Assembly: GCA_003254885.1 (NCBI GenBank)
Contig: QANT01008558.1
Location: forward strand, 1 to 39,454
Source of the DNA: Purshia tridentata
Lineage: Eukaryota > Streptophyta > Magnoliopsida > Rosales > Rosaceae
DNA: 39,454 nt
Reading direction: 5' to 3'
Below, piece after piece: positions 22,501 through 33,795 of this stretch (the first letter of the stretch is position 1; every line of letters begins with the position of its first letter). Under the pieces are notes generated by a model. That model ran no database searches. It was given only the letters and a program-made list of their open reading frames with translations, and was not told the DNA's origin. The position numbers were made by a program, and so were the translations under genes.

Positions 22501-23897
22501 TACATGGCTGCTAGACAATATGACACTGTTAGGTCAGATGTTTTAGACTATGACAAAACAAATGTGACAGCAATTATGGAGTATAAAGGCAATTACACAC
22601 CCACAGCATGTCCAATTTTTCCAAGCAAACTCCCTACCTACGAGGACTTAACTTCTTCATTAAGGTTCACAGACCGTATTAGGAGCTTAGCAAACCAAGA
22701 CCACCCAGTAAATGTCCCCAAAAACATATCGACCAGAATGTTTATTGTTACTGGGATGAACTATCTTACCTTTGATAAGAATTCCTCTGAGAGATGGGGT
22801 CTTGCTTCAAGTTTAAACAATGTAAGCTGGCTTAATCCATCAACCGATGTGCTACAAGCGTACTACAGGTATTGACTTATTTCAATTCTTCTGTTCTTTA
22901 AAGGATAATGATTTTCTGATATATGCTTTATCAAAAACATACTTAAGTGGGGTCTCAGGTTTCATCAATAAGGCTTTATTGTAGTATATATGATTGACAG
23001 TATCATTACACTTGGTCTTTGGGAATAGTGTATGATGCATAATATCATGAGTTCACATATGATGCATAATATCATGAGTTCACATACAATTAAAATGGGA
23101 TTATGCCTAAACCATGTTTTTATGCAGGAACATGAGTGGGTTTTTTACTCCAGACTTTCCTGATTATCCACCAGCCATGTTCGACTTTGTAGCTGAGGAT
23201 CAGCCCCCTAATGTTGTTCAGACTGTGCAAGCAACCAGGGTGAAGATGCTAGAGTACAATGAAGAGGTGGAAATAGTGTTTCAGGGTACTGATGTGATTG
23301 ATGCATCTGAGGATCATCCAATGCACTTGCACGGTTATAGCTTTTATGTAGTTGGAACGGGTTTTGGAAATTTTGACAATGAGACAGACCCCAAAGGGTA
23401 CAATTTGGTTGATCCACCAAAGATGAATACTGTTTCAGTCCCAAAGAAAGGATGGGCTGCTATAAGATTCCAAGCAAACAATCCTGGTATGTTCCTTTTG
23501 AAAAAGAATATTCTCTTATCAGATATTTAACATACTATATATGTTATTGAACGGTCAATTAGCACCACACATTAAATCAAGAATCCATCTGACTAATAGT
23601 TACGATAAATAGTGTAACAACATAACATATATAGACTATTTGGTAAGTGAATATTTCGCTTCAAATTAGTTGATAACATTGATTTATTGCGGATGACTCT
23701 TGGCAGGGGTATGGTTTTGGCACTGTCATTTCGAACGACATCTCAGTTGGGGCATGAACACTGTTATCATAGTGAAAGATGGAGGCACCCCAGAGACGAG
23801 TGTCCGCAAACCACCTGCATACATGCCCGCATGTACTGATTCACCTGCCATTAGGCTGCAACCATTTGATCAGAATTCAGCTGGACAAGTAAAATGA
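19591..23897 (+). CDS. Secreted laccase (plant multicopper oxidase, LAC7/LAC14-like group)
   Basis: Complete 588-aa protein from seven exons: 19591-19692, 19887-20038, 20659-20903, 21705-21830, 22277-22868, 23128-23486, 23707-23897, all GT-AG and phase-consistent. A hydrophobic signal peptide ends near VEG (residues 26-28), sending it to the apoplast. Three cupredoxin domains are visible. Copper motifs are HWHG (84-87), WWHAH (127-131), HPMHLHG (469-475) and [12 protein letters not shown] (531-542). Cys532 and His537 bind the type 1 copper and Met542 sits in the axial position. There are many N-glycosylation sites (for example NFT, NVT, NYT, NSS). Laccases oxidise phenols with reduction of oxygen to water, acting in lignin or flavonoid polymerisation. 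[10 protein letters not shown] and the Met ligand recall the LAC7/8/9 and LAC14/15 clades rather than the lignin LAC4/17 clade, but the subgroup is from memory. Two downstream in-frame ATGs (19600, 19606) are alternative starts that would keep the signal peptide. Confidence 0.95.
23031..23084 (+). repeat. 27-bp perfect direct repeat in laccase intron 5
   Basis: Two adjacent identical copies of a 27-bp unit beginning TATGATGCATAATATCATGA lie at 23031 and 23058. The unit itself contains a partial palindrome around TGCATAAT. It lies 44 bp before the exon 6 acceptor and does not alter coding sequence. Confidence 0.85.
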
Positions 23898-23936
23898 TTT
23901 GATTCTGTTATAACTAGATGATGAAGATTGTAGCTA

Positions 23937-23942
23937 AATAAA
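23937..23942 (+). terminator. Polyadenylation signal AATAAA of the laccase gene
   Basis: A canonical AATAAA lies 40 nt after the laccase stop codon in AT-rich sequence, a plausible near-upstream element for 3' end formation. Plant signals are loose, so the exact cleavage site is not predicted. Confidence 0.55.
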
Positions 23943-24028
23943 ATGACTACAAAGTGCGACTCATGAATTTTGAATATTTACATCAATATATAACTATATT
24001 CCGGTCATTTTTGGCATCCCTTTTTGGA

Positions 24029-24168
24029 AGAATTCTCTTAAGAGTATGAGAAAAGTGAGATATGAGCAAAGAGAAATATGAACCATTGAATTGCAAGATA
24101 TTAATGAAGTGAAATCATAACTTATATATGCTCACATTTCTCATGCTTATAAGAAAATTTCCCTACCT
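24029..24168. mobile_element. Short foldback (MITE-like) element downstream of the laccase
   Basis: The left arm reads AATTCTCTTAAGAGTATGAG followed by AAAAGTGAGATATGAGC. The right arm, reversed and complemented, reads AATTTTCTTATAAGCATGAG followed by AAATGTGAGCATAT. A loop lies near 24090-24115. The palindrome is about 140 bp, has no coding capacity, and does not share the core words of the four elements upstream of the laccase, so it belongs to a different family. Confidence 0.55.
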
Positions 24169-25147
24169 TTTTGTGTTTAGACATGTACATGGACTTGAAT
24201 ATATGAACAGTAGTGAACTAGAGTTTATATTGCAACTGACTTTTTGGTGATATTTTAATTGTTTTTCTTTTGGAAGGGAATTATTGTGACTGATTTTTGA
24301 CTTGCATCTATATGACTATGCTATCCACACTCGTTGGACTAATGCTCTTTAGTCTAGAGAGTCTAAGGACACTCCCCGCGAGAGTGCAAGAAATACGAAT
24401 TGCGATCTCCTAATGATTAAAATTGTGATATTGATACTTTAAAATCAAATCTCGTTTATATTTTTCATGCATTTCATTTTGGATTTTTTTTACAATTTTT
24501 ATGATAAAAGAAAATACAAAATAGGTGCATAGGTTTGGACCCCTAGGGTATTTTAGGGTTTTCCTATGTAAATGCATCTTTTCCTCATAATTTTCTTTTT
24601 AATATTTTTATATTATGCATGTTTGTTATATAAGAAAATAGGATTATACAGTAAGTCTCACCTAAGGGAATTAAAATTAAAGACAATTGTTTTAAATCCA
24701 ATCATTAAATGTGTTCTTCATCACTTGTCCCTCATTTTAAGCCCTCAGGTGAGCATATTACTAGAATTAAATATGGTTTAGAGAACATAAAGTTTACATA
24801 TGTATAGGCTTGGGTCAATTGCTATTGTATACATTAAAATACATTTATCATGCATTACAAAATCTTATCATGAATTTCAACTCCCAAATTTACAAACAGA
24901 TACAGCAAAAGATTGCTTAGGCGGTATGCCAAGATTAATAGTAAAGACCAGAGTTTACATTATTTAACAATACATAGAAAGCTATATATATGCATTCTAC
25001 ACCTTTGGAATGGGCTATCCAAACTGACTAATTCCTATTCATACCTCATTTTTTGTATCGCATTTGCATCATTTATAGATCTATCTTTACAAATAAGTCT
25101 CAACTCTATTAGAAATGTGATACAAATGCGGTGCAAATGATGTGGTA
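24169..25147. other. Intergenic DNA between laccase and the DUF1475 gene
   Basis: The two genes converge here, with the laccase 3' end on the left and the 3' end of the - strand DUF1475 gene on the right. I see no gene, RNA or complete mobile element, only AT-rich sequence with dispersed short frames. Confidence 0.5.
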
Positions 25148-25153
25148 TTTATT
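25148..25153 (-). terminator. Polyadenylation signal of the DUF1475 gene
   Basis: TTTATT on the + strand is AATAAA on the gene strand, about 73 nt after the stop codon at 25226. It is a plausible 3' end signal for the convergent gene. The assignment rests on motif and spacing alone. Confidence 0.45.
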
Positions 25154-25225
25154 CAGTCATTCAATTATGCAACATACTTCACAATATAGATCTTCAATCA
25201 ATAGCACCTCTAATTTTACACTTTC

Positions 25226-28200
25226 TCAGATCAAAGCTCCCTCACAGCCGCTTTCTGCCCTGCAACAAACAATAAACATGAAAACCAGAAAAAGGTTAAT
25301 GTAATAGATAATATCACAACCATTTTAGCAAGCTATATTGCCCAACCCTACCTCCTGTGCAACCCAACTACACAAGTCGTGTAGAAGAATATAGTGGAAG
25401 GAAACACCCTAAAGGCTAAAGCTTCAATGGTCTCTAACAGGTATGTGTGGCGTACTGTTGCAAGATACCAAAATTAAATAACTATCAGGGCCTGTTTGGT
25501 TCACTGTTTTGGAGCTTGGGTATGGGTATGGGATTCCATTCCAATGTTTGGCATGTGTATTGGTCGGAATCTATTACCATTCAAATGGGTTTCATATACC
25601 AATGTAAGGGGCATCTAATACCCTTCAGCCCCCTGCACCAAAGATCTCTGTTTCCTTTTGTTACAAAAGCTCTCATCTTGAGTGGTAGATCAATACAAGG
25701 CCATGGACAATAAAAACAACTAAGGTCCTGTGCTGAGACAATTTTGTTTGTTTTTGTTTTTGTTTTGTTTTTAGATAAAGAGATATAGAGAAAAGATATG
25801 GAGGAAACGAGAGAGGTAGATGAGAAATGAGAAAGGTGAAAAAGAAATGAAAGATAATATATAACAATTCAAGTAAACCATAACGAAGAAATGAAAACAT
25901 AACCATTCAATAAAACCAAAAGACTAAGGGCATACATATCCAAAATACTTCATTTTACTGAATGTCCTTAAATAATCACAAAAAATTTCTAACTTGATTA
26001 CAAAGAGGAGAAATCCTATTCTACAATTGAAAAATAAAAAAATGCAGATTTCCCTCTAATTTATAAGCTACCTCGAACTGGGATTCTTCCAGCTAGAAGG
26101 ATAAAGCTAGACTCTTGAAACTCAAACAAGCCTTTCATATTTATAGGAATTGAGACTTCCAGCACACAAGCAATGCTTTCTTGCTACAGTAGCAGTGTTG
26201 CTTTATATTTTTTCTTTAGGAGACTCTTTTTTGGGTTTCTCATTAATCATTTCATTTGTATATTTCCAATATCATCATTATCTAATGGATTTCTTCAAGC
26301 CAGTTTGCGGTGCATATCAACTAATTATGTAAGTCATCCCTTCTTCCATCACAGGTTTGATTAACAAAATTATGTCTTATGTCCTTCAAAGACTTCCACA
26401 AATTTTAACAATTATTACCACCCCATTTCTATTCTCATGCTTTCCTGCATACCAAATTTGTATCCTGTAGTTTCAACAACATAGCTTTCCCTGCTGCCTA
26501 CTTATTCTCCTATTCCAAGCAAACAAATTTAAGTTTTTCAAACAGTATATGAATAATACAACAGAACAGATGAAACGAAATTTGCTTCCTCAACATTACC
26601 AACAGTTAATCTAAAAAGCAAAAAATAGCAGTAGGCTTGCCTGTTACCACTTTTTAGTAAAACAAGGTAGACTGGATCTTGGGATGTCAGCTTCAACAGC
26701 TGCCGGACAACATAGATACATGCAGTAATGCTGGAAAGAAGAGAATTAAGTTCAAACTATTAGTAATTGATCCTATAACAAGTTAACAGCAGATTCACTC
26801 TATTATAAAATGAATTTAATACACCCCCCCCATAAATAAAACTGAACATACTCATGATATCATTTTATTGTAAAATTTCATTATACCCTAATTTCCTTTC
26901 TTCTTCTTTTTTGGAATTATATCATCTTTTATTGCATGATTACTAATGAAAATTGAAAAATAAAAATTATAAAAAATTCAAAATGGAAAAGTTGTTTTCC
27001 TCACTACACACGTATTCTAAACTACCTGTCCCACAAACCATACATATGTAAAGCTATGCTTTCAATGTGGAACTCGTAAGGATAATACAGACAATCTGTC
27101 CAATAACAGAAAAGAATTAATGTGTCGATCATGTTATACAGGTAGGCCATAATTACATTTGTATGTTGTTATTAAAAAATAAAATGAGCATTCTTGTCAA
27201 AAGATGAATGAAAATTATATGGATGTTCAGGAATCAGAACCATGAGAGGTACCTGCCAAAACAGATCAGTAAAATTATCCAAAAGACTGCACAAATCCAA
27301 CTTGATTCTTTGTAGGCAACCCAAACCTGATTTAAAATAAGACAGTGATGCACACATAACAATATTTAATTTTACTTTCAAGGATCTCATATAAAATTGA
27401 AAGAAGAAGATTAAAAAACAGTGCTGCAGAAACCTAGGTTACAGAAACCACTATAAAGCTAAACTGATTGTTACTTTCTAAATATACAATTGATCCTCAA
27501 AACCCTAAACTGCAAATTTTAGAATATTCGTTAGCAATTTTATTGCTGCTAACATTTATAATTTCCTCAGTGTAATTTGTTTGTGGGATCTGGGTGTTTT
27601 CAGAAGAAAAAAGAATAAAGAATCAATGTTTACAGTCATATGAACTGAATGGATTTTGAGACACAGATTGTAAGAGAAATTTATAAGAATATGAACATTC
27701 TACTTAAAGAACCCAATCATTGCCTAGCTGAAGTTAACACATTGGGACTCAAATCACTCGAATCAGACGCTGAATTGGTTATGTTCTAAAAATATTATTT
27801 AAAACCAAGGTACCATAGAGGAAAACTCTCCTGGCAGAGAGATAAGCCTAAAGCAAGTCTTAGTCAAGATGCAACTTGATTGATAATCAATTTCAGTTCA
27901 TTCATTATTGGTGTCTGTTACTCCCCCAGTCTCTCAAAGGATACTGGAAACACAAATTGGGTTGCATTGAGCTATAAAGAGTCTTTGAGACATACTGATA
28001 ATGCAATAACATTGATATAGAAGTCGATTAATGTCGCTGTCATCCACCTGCAAACATTTAGCAGCTAACTTTAATCATATGTCTGATAGATGAACAATGC
28101 AATCAAAATCTTGAACCAAAACATTTCCAATTACACAGTCTACACCAATATTCTCTCACACTAATTTAGTTTACAAGAATAAAGAACCGCATGGGTCTGG

Positions 28201-28415
28201 GAAAAAGTAAGAACTTACGGAGTTAAAAGCTCTTTGCGAAAAGGAGTACCATCTGTCAAGAGAGTGTAAAGCAGAGTTCCCAGCATCAAAAAACCCAAAG
28301 CACTGAAAAGGCCTCTTGCAACTAGAACAGGGGAGTGCTTATTCTTAATTTCAATACTGTACCTATATGAAAACATTTCTCAAGTCAAATAAGTTGTTAT
28401 TGTGAGAGAGAGAGT

Positions 28416-28446
<31 letters not shown>

Positions 28447-31400
28447 TCTGATGCATGGAATAACAAAAAAACATGTACATGATACCATTCTCTCACATTT
28501 GTTTCCTATTAAAAGTTCCCAATATTATCTCTGTTCAAGGAGAGGAATCAGGATAGAAGTGACTTACCAAGAGACACAAAACTAACAAAAAGCGGGCAAT
28601 AGCATATGCAGTTTCCTTTTGTATGAGTGTGCGTGCGTGTGTGCGTGTATGCAACTGAATAAGACTATATGATTTATAGTGTATGAACATATATGCATTG
28701 ATGTGAACTACCATTATCCAATAAAGTTCGGTTATAAGATAGAGCTCAATTATCAGATAAAGCTCAACTGAGATCATCATAGTTTTAAGTTTGTGTATAT
28801 AGAATCCCTTTTTAGGTGTTAATTTGTAAAAGAATCACCTAATGTACACAAAATTTCTCTCCTACTTAGTATCAGAGAACAATCCTATTCATCTACATCT
28901 ATATCTACATCTGCAGCCTGCCTCTTCTTGTATTGCTGCACCACTTCTTCTCAGAAGAAATTCATATGACACCTCTCATTTGCATCCCTTTCCTTCCTCC
29001 AAACAACCTCTGCACAATACCACACCATCTGTCCATTTATAGCCCATTTCTCAAAATCACAGCTTCACAAAGGACCCTGGCTTGTTGAAGCAACAAACAG
29101 ATATAATAAAAATCCCTAACCACCGGATATATTCAAAAACCCAAATCACTGGATATATTATCAAACAGCTTAAAACACCCCAATCACCTATAAGAATGAC
29201 ATTTCTCCTCCCATGTCCAATCTCATTTTCTATAATCTTCCATGGCTATTTTGGACAACTATGTTTCCTCCACCTCCACTGTTATAACCGTCACCTCCTC
29301 TCTCTCTTCGGAACTTCCATCTTAGTTCCAATTTTTATTAAAGTCAAGCTGACCGATTGCAACTATCTCCTCTGGTATGAAAGTTTCATTCTCTTAGACA
29401 ATGGAATTTGTGGTTCAGAGTGTGTAAGTTCTATAAGCCACTAACAGGTTGCATATGCTACATCAAAGGGAACTAAATTGATTCAGCAGATCCTATACAC
29501 AGTCAAAATTTTCAGTTTAATGCTAATGAAATCTTAGGAACATTTGATTATGAGAGAAAAAATTTTAAAAACAAACAAAAGCTTCAAATCTCCACAAAAA
29601 TATTATGGACAAAGTACAGAGAGAAATTGCAATCTAATTGATTCCAAAGACTCCTAAGTACCAAACAGACAATGACTTCTGATATAAAACAACATAATCT
29701 GAACAATATATTCCAACTAAGGAATCCAGATTGGATATACATGACACTTCATTCATTGACAAAATTCTTTATGCACATCTTCCACCATCATAATTCCATA
29801 CAAGAATTTGATTCCAGCATGGAAGCATTAAGTATAAACATGCTGTTTAGGTTACATACTTGTTTGAATGCCGCAATAGAACATTGAACATCGGATGATG
29901 TGATTCTTGAGTCGATAGGTTCATAAATTGCGAAAAAATGTAGGCACATGTAGCAACACTGAAAATAGAAACAAAAGGAGAGAAAAATTAATAACTTGAA
30001 AAAAATTAATCATGAACCAGATCAGATGTCAACTATTTCCTTTGCATAAATATTGTGTGCCTGTAAAAAGCAACAACATTCAATATAGTAGAAAGCACGA
30101 TGGGTGAAAAGAGTATTGTAATGAAAAAAGTATAAAAAGGCAATTAAGACCAGAAAAATAAGAAAAACTTTATAATTCGCAAAGCAAATATAATAGAAAT
30201 ACAGAACTCTGAATCACACAACTTCTCTGTTACTTAAGCATTATTATGGAGAAAAATTAAGATGGATTCGTATTCACATAAATAAGAATTATAAAGGCAA
30301 CTACTACATCTCAAGAATCATTCTAAGTGCATAGAGGTGTTACGGGTTGGGTCAGATAAGGATTGAGAACTTTTCCCATCTGAACTGACCCTACTGGGTT
30401 GAACTTTCAACCATCCAAGACCAACTGGAAAAATACCAGCATTGAACCAGCCCAATCCACTAAGTAATCAAGTAGTTTCGGCTCATCTGGTCAGATCAGT
30501 CCTATTGACATCCCAGCAACCCGCTTTAAAGATTTTGGTACAACTTCAAACTATTTGAGCTACACTCCAAAACTCACTTGGAAGGGTACCAGTAGCCTGC
30601 CGAGCTTTTTACTTGGAAGGCCACTCACTTAAATAACTAATCACAGCCTTCATATTATTTACCTCCCTCAAATACATGGATTTTCAATCAAACATTCAAT
30701 ATAGAACATAGGTAACTATGAGATAATAGAAAGCAAACCTTCCTAAACATACTAGCAGAATTGTCCAAAGTGTTGCGCTAATCCAGTTTGACTCCTTGTA
30801 GAAAACCCAAGCCTGATATGAGAGACAGATCTATATAATTCCATCTGAAATTTTCTTTAAGAAGCAAAAATAGTAGGAACTACACAAAAAATTTGCAAAA
30901 GACACATTCAATTCAACACAAGATGAAATATCAAGTAAATCAAGAGACCTCTGAGTGAAAGGACTTATAAGATCATTTTATGTAGACCAAAAGCAACTAA
31001 ACAGCCAGCCATAGGAGTATCTTCTAATTTCAATATCATGAGAAGCCTTTGGGTACATCTGAAAATGAAAGATAGAAGGAGAAGGGAGTAAGACCTTCTC
31101 TATCCAACATACCAAGTACAAGACGAATGAGATGCTGAAATCTGAATAAAATTAGAGATTATGTAATCTGCGATTTTAGCCAAGATACAAAATGATGCAG
31201 CAGCAGAACCAACAGGGAAAAGGAAAGATAGAAAATAGAAGAGAGGGACAGAGAGAGAGAAAGAGAGAGAGAGAGAGAAGGTTAGGGTGGGAAATGGATG
31301 AAGAACAGAGGGATAATCAACTTTCATTTCAATATGCAAGTCTAAATTCAATCCTAATGCCAATGCCAAAAATAAATCATAGAATTATCATATCAATAAA

Positions 31401-32764
31401 ATTTTCAGGACACCATGAATCTGGGAAACTTGTCGATAAATAATCAGGATGCCATGAAGGAATCTAAGATTATTTTAGTTAATATAAAAACAGACAAATA
31501 ACATGATCCTTTCATTACTTGTATGATTGTACAAGTATTCCTAGACAGGCTAAAGATCAGCACTTCAAATATTTTTCTTCATTTTATGTGCACATTAAAC
31601 CTCCACAAAGAAAACATTATGTGCAATATTATGAAGATAATGAATTAATTCACAATATATATAAAACAGCCCTAATGAAGGCACAACAGAACATTACTGG
31701 ACCAATAAATGTTCTTCCCACATGAGAGTAAGGTGACACAAATGCACAGATAGTTGGAGGCATTTCTGCTGTGGCATGACAACACTCAGAAACTTGAAAA
31801 AGAGTAACCAAATAAGCCAGTTTTGACCAAAAAAGTCTAAATCCAAACACCAGAGCACCCTACATTAAAAGCCATACAGCCTATCACCTATTTAATATGA
31901 AAGGAATAAATCTAAAAGGAAAGGTCAGGCTCTATACTTGATTAACAAGCAATGTGTATTCTAGACTCATAATCACTTAGCAATGCACACAATTACAACA
32001 AGAGCTAATCTTGCAAGTTTCAAGCTAATAAAAAAACCCAAGACCACACTCATTGCAATCAATCTTGTACCTCAATCATGTTTAACATCTAGCATAAAGG
32101 CAATCAATTAGTATCAATACCTAAAATTTATGTTTTTTTGTATTCTATTTACTAATGGCTTTATTTTCGCTTGTTGATTTTGAAAAAAGCTATATATGAT
32201 ATTGCAAAATGAAAATAATGATAATAAAAACATCAGAATTCTCAAGGAAATCTACTAAAGCCGTTACAAAGATGAAACTTCAAGTTTTTCAATGAAGGTC
32301 AGATGTTAAATCAACAGGTTTATCATACTCATACCGCCAAAAGTACGACATTGATATAGAAATCAACCAAGGTTGCCGCCATCCACCTGAAACAAAATTC
32401 CAAACTCCAAATATAAAAATAAGCTATTGAAGCTTTAAATAAGTTTCAACACAAAGATATTTTCAACGAACATTTAGCACTAATGGTACCAAAAGACTAA
32501 GATAACAACAATGGTGTTTGAGATTAATAGTTTACATTAAACCCAATTCTAAAATGTGTTTCCATGTGTGCAGCTTAATCATAAAGATGGAATTCAACCA
32601 TGGAATACAGAGAGATAGAGAGAGAGAGAGAGAGAGTACGGAGTAAGAAGGTCCTTGCGAAAAGGAAGGCCATCGGCGGAGATAGTGTAGGCCAGAGTGA
32701 GCACCATCACGCAGCCCAAAACCGCAAACAGAGTTCTTAAACCAATCACCAGCGGATTCGCCAT
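25226..32764 (-). CDS. Membrane protein with two tandem DUF1475 units
   Basis: Complete 245-aa protein from nine exons (transcript order): 32764-32640, 32386-32335, 30812-30739, 29958-29860, 28356-28219, 28047-27996, 27326-27253, 26730-26641, 25259-25226. All junctions keep phase and sum to 738 nt. Residues 1-116 form one DUF1475 unit and about 125-240 a second, joined by a charged linker (IEIKNKH). Each unit has three hydrophobic segments around conserved DG-PFRK-LLTPWM-ATL-DFYINV and YKES-WI, giving about six membrane segments. Function is unknown; I recall single- and double-unit plant relatives only as uncharacterised. Exons 1-4 and 5-8 match one to one in content and phase (125/138, 52/52, 74/74, 99/90 nt), so the gene arose by duplication of a four-exon module. 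The last intron has a GC donor (CAG|GCAAGC). Retention of intron 4 would add a stop within three codons and give a one-unit protein. No gene lies in the introns, though transposon remnants do. Confidence 0.9.
25488..25660 (+). mobile_element. Possible DNA-transposon end in intron 8 of the DUF1475 gene
   Basis: The words GGGCCTGTTTGGTTC at 25488 and GGGATTCCATTCC just after resemble terminal and subterminal sequence of plant MITEs, which often begin GGCCTGTTTGG. I did not find a matching inverted end in the next 500 bases, so a truncated copy is the most I can suggest. The right limit given is arbitrary. Confidence 0.25.
28404..28446 (+). repeat. GA microsatellite in intron 4 of the DUF1475 gene
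   Basis: About 20 GA dinucleotides, interrupted by GTGAGTGAG, lie in the intron just upstream of exon 5 (on the gene strand this is CT-rich and lies before the acceptor at 28357). It may strengthen the pyrimidine tract, but its distance of about 50 nt makes that uncertain. Confidence 0.8.
28720..29445 (+). mobile_element. Copia-type LTR retrotransposon remnant, antisense in intron 4
   Basis: At 28866-28878 TTAGTATCAGAGA resembles the Copia primer-binding site TGGTATCAGAGC, complementary to initiator tRNA-Met. It should mark the right end of a left LTR, whose AT-rich body (roughly 28720-28860) carries a TATA-like GTGTATATAG. Downstream, 29322-29418 translates on + to VPIFIKVKLTDCNYLLWYES, which resembles the start of Copia Gag (…KLT-SNYLLW…). 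The frame stops at 29443 and no protease, integrase or reverse transcriptase follows. I infer a 5' fragment of a decayed element inserted opposite to the host gene. The left boundary is a guess. Confidence 0.5.
30336..30516. mobile_element. Possible MITE in intron 3 of the DUF1475 gene
   Basis: The segment opens TAGAGGTGTTACGGGTTGGG and closes CCTATTGACATCCC. The end, reversed and complemented, reads GGGATGTCAATAGG, a weak match to the start. Ends of the form AGGTGT(C/T)A…GGGT are common in short hAT-like plant elements. Matching is poor and no target duplication is evident, so this is tentative. Confidence 0.3.
32617..32638 (-). repeat. CT repeat directly after the exon 1 donor of the DUF1475 gene
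   Basis: On the gene strand the first intron opens GTACTCTCTCTCTCTCTC, so a CT microsatellite abuts the 5' splice site. The donor is therefore a poor match to the usual GTAAGT. Length variation of the repeat would lie only a few bases from the exon. Confidence 0.75.
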
Positions 32765-32908
32765 TAACTTCAAGAAGAAGAAGGAGACGAAGAAGAAGAA
32801 TAAGAAGAAGAGAAGCGGCAACTTCAATGAAAGAAAGTGTGCGTGTGGTCTAAAGGCGGAAAGACACGGATACCAGCGCTCCACGTCAACTTCGTAAAAG
32901 GGTGGCGC

Positions 32909-32915
32909 TTATATA
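32909..32915 (-). promoter_or_regulatory. TATA box of the DUF1475 gene
   Basis: TTATATA on + is TATATAA on the gene strand, about 145 bp upstream of the start codon at 32764. Transcription would start near 32880. The leader then contains a CT-rich stretch (GAAGAAG repeats on + at about 32770-32815), a common feature of plant 5' leaders. A CCACGTCA word with an ACGT core lies at 32881-32888, around the predicted start. Confidence 0.5.
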
Positions 32916-32981
32916 CGCACGAAAAATCAAGTGAGTTGATAGTATACTGAGTTAACCGCCCTTTTTTTAATTAAGTAAAAG

Positions 32982-33795
32982 ACGTATATACCCATACTAA
33001 AAGGCCCATAAATGACAACTTATTTTTTAGAATGTTTTCTCCCTACACCCATGACCCTTTTTACCACCAGCTGACTCGACCCATATCACCATCTTCATCT
33101 TCACACTCCACTCTCTTCTACCACGCCATGTTCAACTTTCACCCTCTTCAACTAAATCTCTAGACATAGATTATTGTTTTAAACAATCTCATTATATCTA
33201 AATCACCTACTTTTGACAAATGAATACTCAAAACGACAATTTGAAGTCATTAAATGAAGTAAGTTTAGTCTTTTTTTGAGTTTTTATGGACTTTTTTACT
33301 TCTTAAAACTATTATGTTCATGTTTTATTCGATAAACCAATACCAAAATATGTAAGATATTTTGGTAAATAGTCACTAAATAAGTGTNACGTATATACCC
33401 ATACTAAAAGGCCCATAAATGACGACTTATTTTTTAGAATGTTTTCTCCCTACACCCAGGACCCTTTTTACCACCAGCTGACTCGACCCAACCACCATCT
33501 TCTTCTTCACACTCCACTCTCTTCTACCACCGCCATGTTCAACTTTCACCCTCTTCAACTAAATCTCTAGACATAGATTATTGCTTTAAACAATCTCATT
33601 ATATCTAAATCACCTATTTTTGACAAATAAATACTCAAAACGACAATTTGAAGTCATCAAATGAAGTAAGTTTAGTCTTTTTTTGAGTTTTTATAGACTT
33701 TTTTACTTCTCAAAATTATTATGTTCATGTTTTTATTCGATAAACCAATACCAAAATATGTAAGATATTTTGGTAAATAGTCACTAAATAAGTGT
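32982..33795 (+). repeat. 407-bp tandem duplication with an N at the junction
   Basis: Copy 1 is 32982-33387 and copy 2 is 33389-33795. Both begin ACGTATATACCCATACTAAA and end CACTAAATAAGTGT, with only a few substitutions and short indels between them. The single undetermined base at 33388 lies exactly between the copies. The sequence contains no gene I recognise. It could be a real recent duplication upstream of the DUF1475 promoter, or two haplotypes or reads joined by the assembler. Confidence 0.9.

Noticed and set aside
29847..29860. Ending the first DUF1475 unit as a separate gene at the TAA at 29847
   Set aside because: A good donor (AA|GTATGT) precedes the stop, and the exon 5 acceptor continues in phase into the second unit, which lacks its own start codon. 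A short retained-intron isoform remains possible.
31192..31443. 83-codon + strand frame with RERKRERE repeats
   Set aside because: It is generated by a GA microsatellite within intron 2 of the DUF1475 gene.
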